DNA of 7,928 nt from Deltaproteobacteria bacterium (GCA_016218095.1 JACREV010000036.1:1-7928), one strand, 5' to 3'. Positions 1 to 6,261 are shown, counted from the first letter of the stretch. The notes: generated by a model from the sequence alone, not told the origin. Program-made: numbers and translations.

Positions 1-35
1 AACCTGAACCCAAAAAAAACAAAATGGCGGGAAAC

Positions 36-67
36 AAAAAAAGCCCCGGGCGACCGGGGCTTTTTTT
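36..67 (-). terminator. Rho-independent terminator, bidirectional
   Basis: A perfect 7-bp GC stem (gccccgg at 43-49, ccggggc at 54-60) with a 4-nt loop is flanked by seven A on the left and seven T on the right. On the minus strand it ends in a run of U about 28 nt after the stop of the small secreted protein gene, so it should end that transcript. The A run on the other side lets it work for a converging plus-strand transcript too. Nothing else is seen in positions 1-35. Confidence 0.9.
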
Positions 68-88
68 GTTCGGCTATTTTTTTTACCC

Positions 89-604
89 TTACTTCGCTTC
101 CGAGTACCCGTAGACGGTCTGGGGTGTGGCGAGCGCTATGAAGCCCTGGAAAGTCGCGTCAGACTCGAAGTAGTAGACCTTGCCAGAGGCGTCGGCGTAG
201 GTCGCGGCAGAGGCCTTGTCCACCCTCTTGTTGGTGAGCGGGTCTGTCGCAAAACGGGCCGAGGGGTTCTCCGCGAGGTTGAACTCGCTCGCCCCTCCGT
301 TCGTGAAGTAGCTCTTCCCGTCGATGCTCACGGACCTCTGCGCCTTCTTCTCGAAGGTGTTGGCGGCCATGTTTACTTCGTTTGCGGCTACTTTCTTGAG
401 CCACGCGGACGCGGGACCCGTGGACATCCTCTCGGGGACGGGGTTACCGGTCTGGAGAGCTTCCATGCGGAGGCTCGCGAGGTAGTTGCCCTTTGCGGCC
501 TCGAGCTTCGCTATCGCTTCCTGGTTTTCGGCGGCGTTAGACGCCCCGAGCGCGGCCACTGTAAAAGCCGCGGCAAATATCACTGTCAGTATCCCTCTCT
601 TCAT
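89..604 (-). CDS. Small secreted protein with cysteine-free YHS-like region
   Basis: This 171-aa protein is of unknown function. Residues 1-25 form a clear Sec signal peptide: a Lys-Arg start, a hydrophobic core and a likely cut after SNA or NAA. The middle (26-90) looks helical and charged. Residues 94-115 (IDGKSYF...F) and 119-157 (FATDPLTNKRVDK, then GKVYYFES and a spaced F) resemble the YHS/TRASH pattern of DP....V, GK.YYF.S and F. YHS domains are often metal-binding, but this protein has no cysteine at all, so the usual cysteine ligand is missing. The start is backed by AGGAGG 9 nt upstream. The gene has its own promoter at 664-691 and ends at a strong terminator, so it is probably monocistronic. 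The signal peptide is certain; the YHS resemblance is judged by eye and is moderate. Confidence 0.85.
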   Translation of the reverse strand: MKRGILTVIFAAAFTVAALGASNAAENQEAIAKLEAAKGNYLASLRMEALQTGNPVPERMSTGPASAWLKKVAANEVNMAANTFEKKAQRSVSIDGKSYFTNGGASEFNLAENPSARFATDPLTNKRVDKASAATYADASGKVYYFESDATFQGFIALATPQTVYGYSEAK

Positions 605-663
605 TCGTCCGTTCCTCCTGCTTTTAGTAAGTTAAAGTTAGAAACACCTCTACGGAAAGATTA

Positions 664-691
664 ATTATAAACGGGAACCGACAAAAATCAA
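664..691 (-). promoter_or_regulatory. Sigma70-type promoter for the small secreted protein gene
   Basis: On the minus strand, TTGATT (686-691) and a perfect TATAAT (664-669) are separated by 16 bp. Transcription would start near 657, giving a 5' UTR of about 50 nt that contains AGGAGG. The AT-rich stretch stands out in GC-rich surroundings. It lies in the 114-bp gap after the metallopeptidase-like gene, so the small secreted protein need not depend on the upstream operon. Confidence 0.75.
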
Positions 692-718
692 GTCCTTTAA
701 TCTTTTGTTAATTCCCTC

Positions 719-1288
719 TTAATCCCTGAGGTGCTTGTCCACGTACTGAGCCAGTATCTCCTGCACCTGAGGGGGCGGCGGGGGCGCGAAGTAGAAGTTT
801 ATGACCGCGTGCGCCACCTCGTGGGCGAAGATACCGTCGGAGAGTCTATCCGGGGAGAGAAATATTGTATGTGACTTATGTGAGTAGAAGGCCGGCGGCG
901 GGGGACCGGTCATGCCGAGCTCCCTGTAGATGTCCCTGACCTCTTCGGTAGACCTGAGGACGGAGACGTTGAAGTGGAATTCCGGGTGCATGTCCAGGAG
1001 GGCCTTGACCCTGAAGACGAGCCTGTCGGTATTCTCCTTGATAAGGGAGAGCGCCTTGTCCCTGTCCCGGACCAGGGCGACCGACGCGCCTCCGGTCTTT
1101 TTACCGAACTCGATGAGGTCGGATTCAATCGAGTACCTTATTGTAGCGTACCTCGTCTCGAAGGCGTTTGCCTGGACCTCAGCCGCAACGCCGGCCGGGC
1201 AAAAGAGTAAGGCCGCGAGCAGCGGCAGGAGGGCTCGGAGGGCCTTGACCCCCGGCATCCTATTCAGGGCAATGAGAAAAGAGGGCAT
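719..1288 (-). CDS. Secreted or membrane-anchored HExxH metallopeptidase-like protein
   Basis: This 189-aa protein has an N-terminal hydrophobic segment (about 16-36) that reads as a signal peptide or anchor. The Cys at 30 does not sit in a good lipobox (LLFC). Residues 156-160 are HEVAH, the zinc-binding HExxH motif with catalytic Glu157. Glu177 in EILAQYVD is well placed as the third ligand, as in gluzincins (clan MA). The body before the motif (AFYSHKSHTIFLSPDRLSDG) resembles small uncharacterised peptidase-like proteins of deltaproteobacteria. Two proline runs (129-132 and 169-173) flank the motif. It is the last gene of a four-gene run, 11 bp after the HAMP protein. No strong Shine-Dalgarno precedes 1288, so translation may be coupled to the gene before, or Met11 (1258) may be the start. 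Peptidase activity is inferred from the motif; the substrate is unknown. Confidence 0.82.
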   Translation of the reverse strand: MPSFLIALNRMPGVKALRALLPLLAALLFCPAGVAAEVQANAFETRYATIRYSIESDLIEFGKKTGGASVALVRDRDKALSLIKENTDRLVFRVKALLDMHPEFHFNVSVLRSTEEVRDIYRELGMTGPPPPAFYSHKSHTIFLSPDRLSDGIFAHEVAHAVINFYFAPPPPPQVQEILAQYVDKHLRD

Positions 1289-1299
1289 ATTTGGAGGGC

Positions 1300-1905
1300 T
1301 CAGCGCCCCTTTGACCTTGAGGTCTTAAAAAAACCGGCTGAGGTCTTTAGCTCCCTCGCCTTATGCAGCGCTTCATCGATAAGGGGCTCGGCCCTGTCCT
1401 TCCCCGCGGAGTCCTTGAGCTCGACGAGTGTGGATTCGAGCCCGGCTATCTCCTCCTGCATCTTCGCGATGGAAGAGTCCATCGTGGAGTTGAAGTCGTT
1501 TAGCCTCTTGGCCAGCACCCCCATCTGGTCGTCGGAGCGGAGAGAGAACCTGTGCGTTAAGTCCCCCTTTCCCGTTTCCTCAAGGGATTTCTCGAACCTG
1601 TAGAGCGGGCCCGCTATCTTGTGGGAGACGAGGAGGAGGATGAGAAACCCGGCTGACGCGGTTATGACTATCACCGCGAGGTTCGCGAGCAACAGCTTAG
1701 GCATGAAGTACTCGCCGGTCCTGGCGATGACGAGCTCGGACCCGGTGTAGCCGGTTATGACCGTCCCTCGCAGCAGGTAGCTGAAGAGCCCGCTCACCAT
1801 GAACGACTCTATCACGATGAGGACGAGGAACTTCAACGAGAAGTTCGTCTGAAACCCCTTTTTTATGAATATGTTCTTTCTCTTGTATTTAGCGCTCTCG
1901 CCCAT
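1300..1905 (-). CDS. Two-TM HAMP-domain protein without output domain
   Basis: This 201-aa inner-membrane protein has a basic N-terminus, TM1 at about 24-46, a short extracytoplasmic loop (about 47-70), TM2 at about 71-94, then a HAMP domain from about 94 to 147. The HAMP begins with the typical HKIAGPLYRFEKSLEE and contains GDLTHRFSLRSDDQMG. A coiled-coil segment (to about 167) and a basic tail follow. There is no methyl-accepting, kinase, cyclase or GGDEF domain, so it is either a free-standing HAMP relay or a structural coiled-coil partner. GTG at 1906-1908 would give one more residue, but ATG at 1903-1905 sits 5 nt after AAGGTG and is preferred. The start overlaps the stop of the preceding lipoprotein gene by 1 nt (4 nt if GTG is used), so the two are probably translationally coupled. 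The HAMP call is firm; the role is not known. Confidence 0.87.
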   Translation of the reverse strand: MGESAKYKRKNIFIKKGFQTNFSLKFLVLIVIESFMVSGLFSYLLRGTVITGYTGSELVIARTGEYFMPKLLLANLAVIVITASAGFLILLLVSHKIAGPLYRFEKSLEETGKGDLTHRFSLRSDDQMGVLAKRLNDFNSTMDSSIAKMQEEIAGLESTLVELKDSAGKDRAEPLIDEALHKARELKTSAGFFKTSRSKGR

Positions 1906-2696
1906 CACTTCACCTTCTTTAAGTTTTCTTTCGTTATCTCTATCTCCGCGGAGGCCTTAAGCTCTTCCAGCCAGTCTTCGAGCGCCTTCTCCTTTTTCTG
2001 CTCGAGGAGGCTCTCCTTTATATCCGCGTATACCGTCGCGAGGGGCGGCACCGGCATCTGCTCTTTCTTGATTACCCGGACCACGAGAAAATCGTCCCTG
2101 CCCGGGAAGACCGCGGTCTCGCCCTCGGAGAGGTCAAATGCGGCGTAGAGCGGATCTGCGAGCCTTACATCCTCTATAAGCAGGGGGCCGACGGCCTCCG
2201 CGCGGTCGAATGAGCCTTTCGCGAGCGCGACCTTCGCCTCCTCGGCCTTTTCTTTATCCTCCGCGTCTAAAAGCCTCAAGGTAAGCCTTGTCCCTATACG
2301 CTTGTAGCGGGCCTGGACCTCCTCTTCTGTGACAAAGAGCCTCTCGGACCACTCTTTTGACTTCGAGTTGACGAGCTCCCTTATGAGCGTCTGCTCCCAG
2401 AACTCCTTGATGGTGTCGAGGAACTTCTCATCCTGCGACAACCCTTTTTTAAGCGCCTCCTGGATCATGAGCTTCTTATCTATCACCGTGTGGAGCTGGT
2501 GCTCGAGCGCCTCTGGGGTAAGTTTCAGGTTAGGGTCCCTCTTTGCGGCTATCGAGACCTCCTTCTGGAACTCCTTAAGGGCTATCGGCGAGCCGTTGAC
2601 ATTGGCGACCGTCTCGCCTTTGTCCTTCTCGCCCGGCCCGCAGGATACGAGCGCGATAGAGAGCGCCATCAATATTATCGGGAATATCTTTTTCAT
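1905..2696 (-). CDS. SurA/PrsA-like lipoprotein chaperone, degenerate parvulin domain
   Basis: This 263-aa protein has a lipoprotein signal peptide ending in the lipobox LVSC (Cys19), so it is probably lipidated and faces the periplasm. Residues 30-125 match the helical chaperone domain of SurA/PpiC-type foldases (VANVNGSPIALKEF, then VIDKKLMIQEALKKG). Residues 135-212 follow a parvulin outline, with an RLTLRLL strand, an EEAK helix and FDLSEGETA followed by a final strand. However, the domain is short, and the histidines normally found in the first and last strands (SHIL and HII type) are absent. It probably holds clients without isomerase activity. A charged helix closes the protein. The start at 2696 is chosen over an upstream ATG at 2750 because AAGAAGGG lies 6 nt before it and it begins the signal peptide exactly. 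It is the second gene of the run, 61 bp after the GT-C-like gene. General fold confidence is high; the client is unknown. Confidence 0.86.
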   Translation of the reverse strand: MKKIFPIILMALSIALVSCGPGEKDKGETVANVNGSPIALKEFQKEVSIAAKRDPNLKLTPEALEHQLHTVIDKKLMIQEALKKGLSQDEKFLDTIKEFWEQTLIRELVNSKSKEWSERLFVTEEEVQARYKRIGTRLTLRLLDAEDKEKAEEAKVALAKGSFDRAEAVGPLLIEDVRLADPLYAAFDLSEGETAVFPGRDDFLVVRVIKKEQMPVPPLATVYADIKESLLEQKKEKALEDWLEELKASAEIEITKENLKKVK

Positions 2697-2702
2697 TATT
2701 AA

Positions 2703-2710
2703 CCCTTCTT
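2703..2710 (-). promoter_or_regulatory. Shine-Dalgarno fixing the lipoprotein start
   Basis: AAGAAGGG on the minus strand lies 6 nt before ATG 2694-2696. This supports the shorter start, which puts the signal peptide at residue 1. The 18-residue extension from 2750 has no matching ribosome site and would bury the signal peptide. Confidence 0.7.
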
Positions 2711-2757
2711 TTCCGTGGGTATTTATATTCGATAGTTTCATGGCGTGCAAATTCTGC

Positions 2758-4137
2758 TTACCTTTTATTTTTCAGGTACTCTATCTTCGCCCTCACCATC
2801 TCAAGGTTCGAGACCGCCTCCTGGCTCGGGTATATCCTCACGGCCGCCATATAGGCCTTCTCCGCCTCCTCTAATCTCCCCGCCATCTCGTACGCATACC
2901 CGAGGTTCAGCTGTGCCTTGTCCTGGCCAGGGGATTTTGCGGCGGTATCCTGCCAGAAGGAGAGCTCGTTCCTCCAGACCCCGACCCTCTCGAAGGCGAC
3001 TGCGCCGTAAAAGAGGAAGATGGCCGCAAAGGCCGCGTATGCGGCCTTTTGCGCGGACTTCAACCCCTTCACATAAGACAGGAGAGACCCGAAGAGGACG
3101 AACACCGCGACAGCGGGCAGATACATGTACCTGTCCGCGTAATAGACCGGTATGGGGATGATGTTGGCGACCGGCATGAGCCATATCCAGAACCAGAGGT
3201 ACCAGAACCTCGTCTGTCCGGTCCCCTTCCAGAGGACCGCGATCGTTAGGGCTATCCACGCTATAAGCGAGGCCGCGACCACAGGCTCAAAGAACGACCC
3301 GAAGAGCGTCGTATCGTAGAAGCCGCTCAATCCGAACGGCCAGAGGATGAGCCTTATGTACTTCCAGTATACCGGGACCATCGTCGGGTATACCGTGCCG
3401 AAGAGCACATCGAGGGTGAGACTGCCGCCCTCGATAGACTTATGCGACAGATGCGCCCAGAAGGCCATACCGGCCCCGAGCACGGAGAGCAAAAACAGCG
3501 GTAGCGGCTTCAACCACCCGCGCCTCTCCCTTTTTATAAAAAACTCGTAAGAGACGAGCGCAAGCGGGAGCGTGACCGTTAGCGGCTTGGAAAGAAGCGC
3601 GAGGAGGAAGAAAAGAAAAGCGAGGGCGTAATGTAGGAGACCCTTGCCTTCCCTGAAGCTCAGGTACGAGAGCATCGATAAGAACGAGAAAAATGACGTA
3701 AGGAGCGTCTTCCTCTCCGATATCCAAGCCGCGTTCTCGACGTTTATCGGGTGCACGGCAAAGAGGAGCGCGGCCATGAGCGCGGCGGCCCTGTCGTTCA
3801 GAAGCCTTGAGAGGAGCGCAAACAACAGGCAGGCGTTAAGAAGGTGCAGGACGACGTTCGTAAGGTGATACCCTGCGGGGTCGAGCCCCCAGAGAGAGAA
3901 GTCGACTGAGTAGCTCAGAAGATGGAGCGGCGCGTAGTTCGAGAAATACGTCTCGGTGAATACCCTCTTGAGGTTCCCGGCAGACAAGGACTGGATGAGG
4001 ATATTCTCGACAACGTACTCCTTGTCGTCCCACGAGGGTATGAAGTCGAACCCGACCGTCCTCCCGTAGAGCGCGGCAACCGCGACCGCTATCGCAAAGT
4101 ACGGCAACCAGAGACTGGCCTTTTTTCCGGACGGCAT
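2758..4137 (-). CDS. Polytopic GT-C/TMTC-like glycosyltransferase with C-terminal TPR
   Basis: This 459-aa integral membrane protein has roughly ten hydrophobic segments spread over residues 10-385. It shows the landmarks of bacterial TPR proteins related to TMTC/PMT O-mannosyltransferases: acidic SWDDKEYV at 35-42 in the first periplasmic loop (the place of the GT-C catalytic acid), PLHLLSYSVDF at 70-80, GYHLTNVVLHLLNA at 89-102, VHPINVENAAWISERK at 128-143 and ADRYMYLP at 334-341. Residues 403-440 form one clear TPR (AQLNLGYAYEMAGRLEEAEKAY), fewer repeats than many relatives carry. Known GT-C enzymes use polyprenyl-phosphate sugars and act at the outer face of the inner membrane, but activity in this bacterial branch is largely unproven. 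AGGGG lies 5 nt before the ATG, and the gene sits directly behind a near-consensus promoter, so it leads the four-gene run. Family assignment is good; donor and acceptor are unknown. Confidence 0.85.
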   Translation of the reverse strand: MPSGKKASLWLPYFAIAVAVAALYGRTVGFDFIPSWDDKEYVVENILIQSLSAGNLKRVFTETYFSNYAPLHLLSYSVDFSLWGLDPAGYHLTNVVLHLLNACLLFALLSRLLNDRAAALMAALLFAVHPINVENAAWISERKTLLTSFFSFLSMLSYLSFREGKGLLHYALAFLFFLLALLSKPLTVTLPLALVSYEFFIKRERRGWLKPLPLFLLSVLGAGMAFWAHLSHKSIEGGSLTLDVLFGTVYPTMVPVYWKYIRLILWPFGLSGFYDTTLFGSFFEPVVAASLIAWIALTIAVLWKGTGQTRFWYLWFWIWLMPVANIIPIPVYYADRYMYLPAVAVFVLFGSLLSYVKGLKSAQKAAYAAFAAIFLFYGAVAFERVGVWRNELSFWQDTAAKSPGQDKAQLNLGYAYEMAGRLEEAEKAYMAAVRIYPSQEAVSNLEMVRAKIEYLKNKR

Positions 4138-4168
4138 CGAGACCCCTGAAAAGAGACTTCAAAACGGC

Positions 4169-4197
4169 ATTATCAAAGATTTTCCGGCGGGTGTCAA
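4169..4197 (-). promoter_or_regulatory. Near-consensus sigma70 promoter for the four-gene operon
   Basis: On the minus strand, a perfect TTGACA (4192-4197) and GATAAT (4169-4174) are separated by exactly 17 bp. Transcription would start near 4162, giving a short leader of about 25 nt before the GT-C-like gene. No other promoter of this quality was seen before the metallopeptidase-like gene ends at 719, so one transcript probably covers four genes. Confidence 0.82.
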
Positions 4198-4243
4198 TAA
4201 GGGCGCTTGGATAGGGATATGGCGGTGGAGCGTCGAGTTTATT

Positions 4244-4284
4244 GCGGGGTCTGGCCAGAGTAGCATGCCTGGCCCGGACCCCGC
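4244..4284 (-). repeat. Long imperfect palindrome downstream of dsbA
   Basis: Positions 4244-4258 pair with 4269-4284 to form a stem of about 15 bp with one G-T wobble and one bulged C (4273). The loop is 10 nt. It begins 9 bp past the dsbA stop codon. There is no run of U after it in the dsbA direction, so it is not a canonical Rho-independent terminator. It may still stop or stabilise the mRNA. GCGGGGTC at one arm and GACCCCGC at the other resemble REP-type palindromes that can occur in several copies per genome. Confidence 0.65.
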
Positions 4285-4293
4285 GCCTGGATA

Positions 4294-4923
4294 CTACTTT
4301 TCGAAGAGGCTCTTCATTATCGTTATAACGTTCTTCTTGAAGTCCTCCATGTCGTGGCCTGCGGCGTGCGGGTTCGTCATTATGTTCCCGGCTATCACCA
4401 CCGTCGGCGTCTCCTCTATCCTGTATTCTTGCGCCATGTTGAGCGCCTTGCCCGCCTCTCCCGCCTTTTCGCCGCCCCTGAGCTTCCTGCTAAAGTCAAA
4501 GCCGAGCCCGACCTTAACGGCAATTGTTTCCAGCACCTCGACATTGCCTATGTCTTTTTTCTCTACGAAGTTCGCGTTAAAGAGCGCCTTCTTCATCTCC
4601 TCGCCCTTTCCGGCGTCAACGGCGATCAGGTACGCCTCTCCGGGTTTTGAGGAGCCCTGCCCCCAGTAGAGCGGGACTATCTTCCACTTGACCTTCTTCG
4701 GAAAATTCCCCTTTATCGCCGGTATCGCCTTTTCGAACTGATAGCAGTGGTCGCAATAAAAACTCAGGAACTCGACCACCTCGACGGTCTTGCCGTCGAA
4801 TTTGAACTCCTTGCCTGGGACCTGGGTGAAGCTCCCCTTTATATTCGCCGGCGTCCCTGCCGCGAACGCGGCAAGAGGCAGGAGCAGTATTATGGCTATT
4901 GCGATGAAGGACCTTTTTATCAT
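4294..4923 (-). CDS. dsbA: DsbA-family periplasmic thiol:disulfide oxidoreductase
   Basis: This 209-aa protein is exported by a Sec signal peptide (1-22, cut near AFAA-GTP). The thioredoxin strand VVEFLSFYCDHCYQFE carries the CxxC active site at Cys57-Asp-His-Cys60. Family enzymes most often have CPHC, so Asp replaces Pro. A helical insertion follows (about 85-165), and the cis-proline loop is ETPTVVI (Pro173). Length and order fit DsbA, which donates disulfides to newly exported proteins; its partner DsbB is not in the window. The start at 4923 is preferred over 4977 because AAGGAG lies 6 nt before it, and because the extra 18 residues (...KIRVFQQP...) would be encoded mostly by the intergenic repeat. 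The gene follows the tetraheme cytochrome by 165 bp, nearly all of it repeat, with no clear promoter of its own. Confidence in the family is high; DsbA rather than another Dsb type is moderate. Confidence 0.9.
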   Translation of the reverse strand: MIKRSFIAIAIILLLPLAAFAAGTPANIKGSFTQVPGKEFKFDGKTVEVVEFLSFYCDHCYQFEKAIPAIKGNFPKKVKWKIVPLYWGQGSSKPGEAYLIAVDAGKGEEMKKALFNANFVEKKDIGNVEVLETIAVKVGLGFDFSRKLRGGEKAGEAGKALNMAQEYRIEETPTVVIAGNIMTNPHAAGHDMEDFKKNVITIMKSLFEK

Positions 4924-4929
4924 GCGGAT

Positions 4930-4935
4930 CTCCTT
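4930..4935 (-). promoter_or_regulatory. Shine-Dalgarno fixing the dsbA start
   Basis: AAGGAG on the minus strand lies 6 nt before ATG 4921-4923. It sits almost directly beside the end of the intergenic repeat (4938), so the repeat abuts but does not destroy the ribosome site. Confidence 0.78.
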
Positions 4936-4937
4936 AG

Positions 4938-5088
4938 CAGGTTGTTGAAAAACTCTTATTTTGTTCAGGTTGCTCAAAAAGCTCCAGATGCGAGGCGTCG
5001 AGAAGCGAGTAGCGAGGCGTACTTTTTGTGTACGCCACAGAGACGAGCGCCGAAGACAACGAAGCAGATGGACTTTTTCAGCGGCCTG
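4938..5088. repeat. 151-bp MITE-like intergenic repeat with terminal inverted repeats
   Basis: The ends 4938-4955 and 5071-5088 are inverted repeats that match at 14 of 18 positions, sharing CAGG..G.TGAAAAA.TC. In the centre, ggcgtac (5016-5022) and gtacgcc (5030-5036) form a perfect 7-bp hairpin with a 7-nt loop. A 9-bp direct repeat, gcgaggcgt, occurs at 4990 and 5012. The element has no coding capacity and no transposase. It fills the whole gap between the cytochrome stop codon and the dsbA ribosome site. It resembles a dispersed intergenic repeat I associate with deltaproteobacterial and Nitrospirota genomes, often ending in TGAAAAAGTC. That link is from memory and unverified here. Confidence 0.72.
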
Positions 5089-6261
5089 TCAGTGTATTAT
5101 CTTTTCCCTGTAAAGCTCGTAATCGAACTCGGGGCTGTTCTCTTTTGTATGGCACTTAAGGCAGACGGTCTCATTGACAGGCCCGGCGGGCGCGGAAAAA
5201 CCCCTGGCGTGGTCTTTGCCCGGCCCGTGGCAGACCTCGCACTGCACGCCGGCAAGGGCCGGGGTCGCGGTCTTGTTTTTGAACCCGCCCTCCTTGCCGT
5301 AGCCTGTCGTGTGGCAGACTATGCACTCTGGGTCTTTTGATTTCCCGGCCTTTTCGAGTGTTGCGAAGGCCTTTGCATGCCTTGTGGCGGCCCAGCTCTC
5401 AAAGAACGGCTCGTGGCACTCTATGCAGGAGGCGGCGCCGAGCCAGGGGCCTGAGAGCTCCATCTTTTTCTCTTCTTCCTTCGTAAGCTCGGCAACCTTC
5501 GCGTCGTACTCCTTTAGGACCCTCCTTACTCTCCCGTCCTCCGCTACATCCTTGCCGAGCATCTGCCATCTCTGATCGAAGACCGATACCCTGCCCTTGT
5601 CGTCGAGCCGTAGCGTTAGTACGCCGAGCTTCTCGCCCTTTGGGTACCCGGAGGCGACTATCGCGCCATCTGTCTTGAGAGCCCCATCGGTCGTCTCTCC
5701 AGAGGACGTTATTACTACATCCCACCCTCGGGAGGCGGCTTCAGTTACGGGCTTGTCCGTAAGGAGCAGGTTGAGCATGCCCTTTTTATGGGACTTCGGG
5801 TCGATGCTTATGTTTATCTTTAATTGGCCGCGCCGGATTAATACCGAGCGTACAAGCCCCTTTGAGGCCGAGACCGCCTTGAGATCGGTTTCTTTCAGGA
5901 ACGGCCCGGCATAATCAGGGACCTCGAAGAACGCCGCGGCGTCATAGCCGATTATGCCAAAGGACCTGATGAGCGCCTCGGTCTTCAGCCTCCCCTGCGG
6001 AGTATCTTCCGCAAGAGAGTTCCCGGCGTCAACCAATATGAAAGGCTCGAGTCCCTCCCTCTCTCCGTTTATAAACCCGGAGAGCCGGGCGAGGCCGCCC
6101 GACTGCGTCTCAGGGGCGCACCCGCAAGGCTCGAGCTCCCCCCTTATCGCGCCCGTGTAGAGTATGTTCAATGCCCTTTCGCCGGCCGCGGCGGGGAGCG
6201 GCGCAAACACGAATAAAAGAAAGGCCGCAAGATAAGGTAAGGCGCTCAAAGGATTTTTCAT
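5089..6261 (-). CDS. Secreted tetraheme c-type cytochrome with nucleotidase-like N-terminal domain
   Basis: This 390-aa protein has a signal peptide (1-26, cut near PAAA-GER). Residues 30-230 resemble the metallophosphatase/5'-nucleotidase fold (LNILYTGAIRGELEPCGC, GGLARLSGFI, FILVDAGN). The active enzymes' ILHTND.HG and GNHE motifs are not kept, so phosphatase activity is doubtful. A charged helix (240-268) links to a cytochrome c-554-like domain with four CxxCH haem sites: CIECH 279-283, CIVCH 313-317, CEVCH 341-345 and CLKCH 367-371. His295 in TRHAKAF is a possible distal ligand. The protein should act in the periplasm or at the cell surface in electron transfer; partner and substrate are unknown. 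An extra CGC pair (46-48) could form a disulfide. A promoter lies at 6380-6408; the ribosome site before 6261 is weak. The TGA stop touches the adjacent repeat. The haem sites are certain; the N-terminal family is moderate. Confidence 0.9.
   Translation of the reverse strand: MKNPLSALPYLAAFLLFVFAPLPAAAGERALNILYTGAIRGELEPCGCAPETQSGGLARLSGFINGEREGLEPFILVDAGNSLAEDTPQGRLKTEALIRSFGIIGYDAAAFFEVPDYAGPFLKETDLKAVSASKGLVRSVLIRRGQLKINISIDPKSHKKGMLNLLLTDKPVTEAASRGWDVVITSSGETTDGALKTDGAIVASGYPKGEKLGVLTLRLDDKGRVSVFDQRWQMLGKDVAEDGRVRRVLKEYDAKVAELTKEEEKKMELSGPWLGAASCIECHEPFFESWAATRHAKAFATLEKAGKSKDPECIVCHTTGYGKEGGFKNKTATPALAGVQCEVCHGPGKDHARGFSAPAGPVNETVCLKCHTKENSPEFDYELYREKIIH

Noticed and set aside
1..35. AACCTGAAC at the window start, shared with the dsbA-side repeat
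   Set aside because: Only nine bases match and the terminal inverted repeat sequence is absent, so chance is the simplest explanation.
1195..1206. Lipobox in the metallopeptidase-like protein (Cys30)
   Set aside because: The preceding residues are LLF, and Phe at the position before Cys does not fit the lipobox rule. An ordinary signal peptide or anchor is more likely.
4924..4977. 18-residue N-terminal extension of dsbA
   Set aside because: It is encoded mostly by the intergenic repeat, precedes the signal peptide and lacks a ribosome site, whereas ATG 4921-4923 has AAGGAG at ideal spacing.
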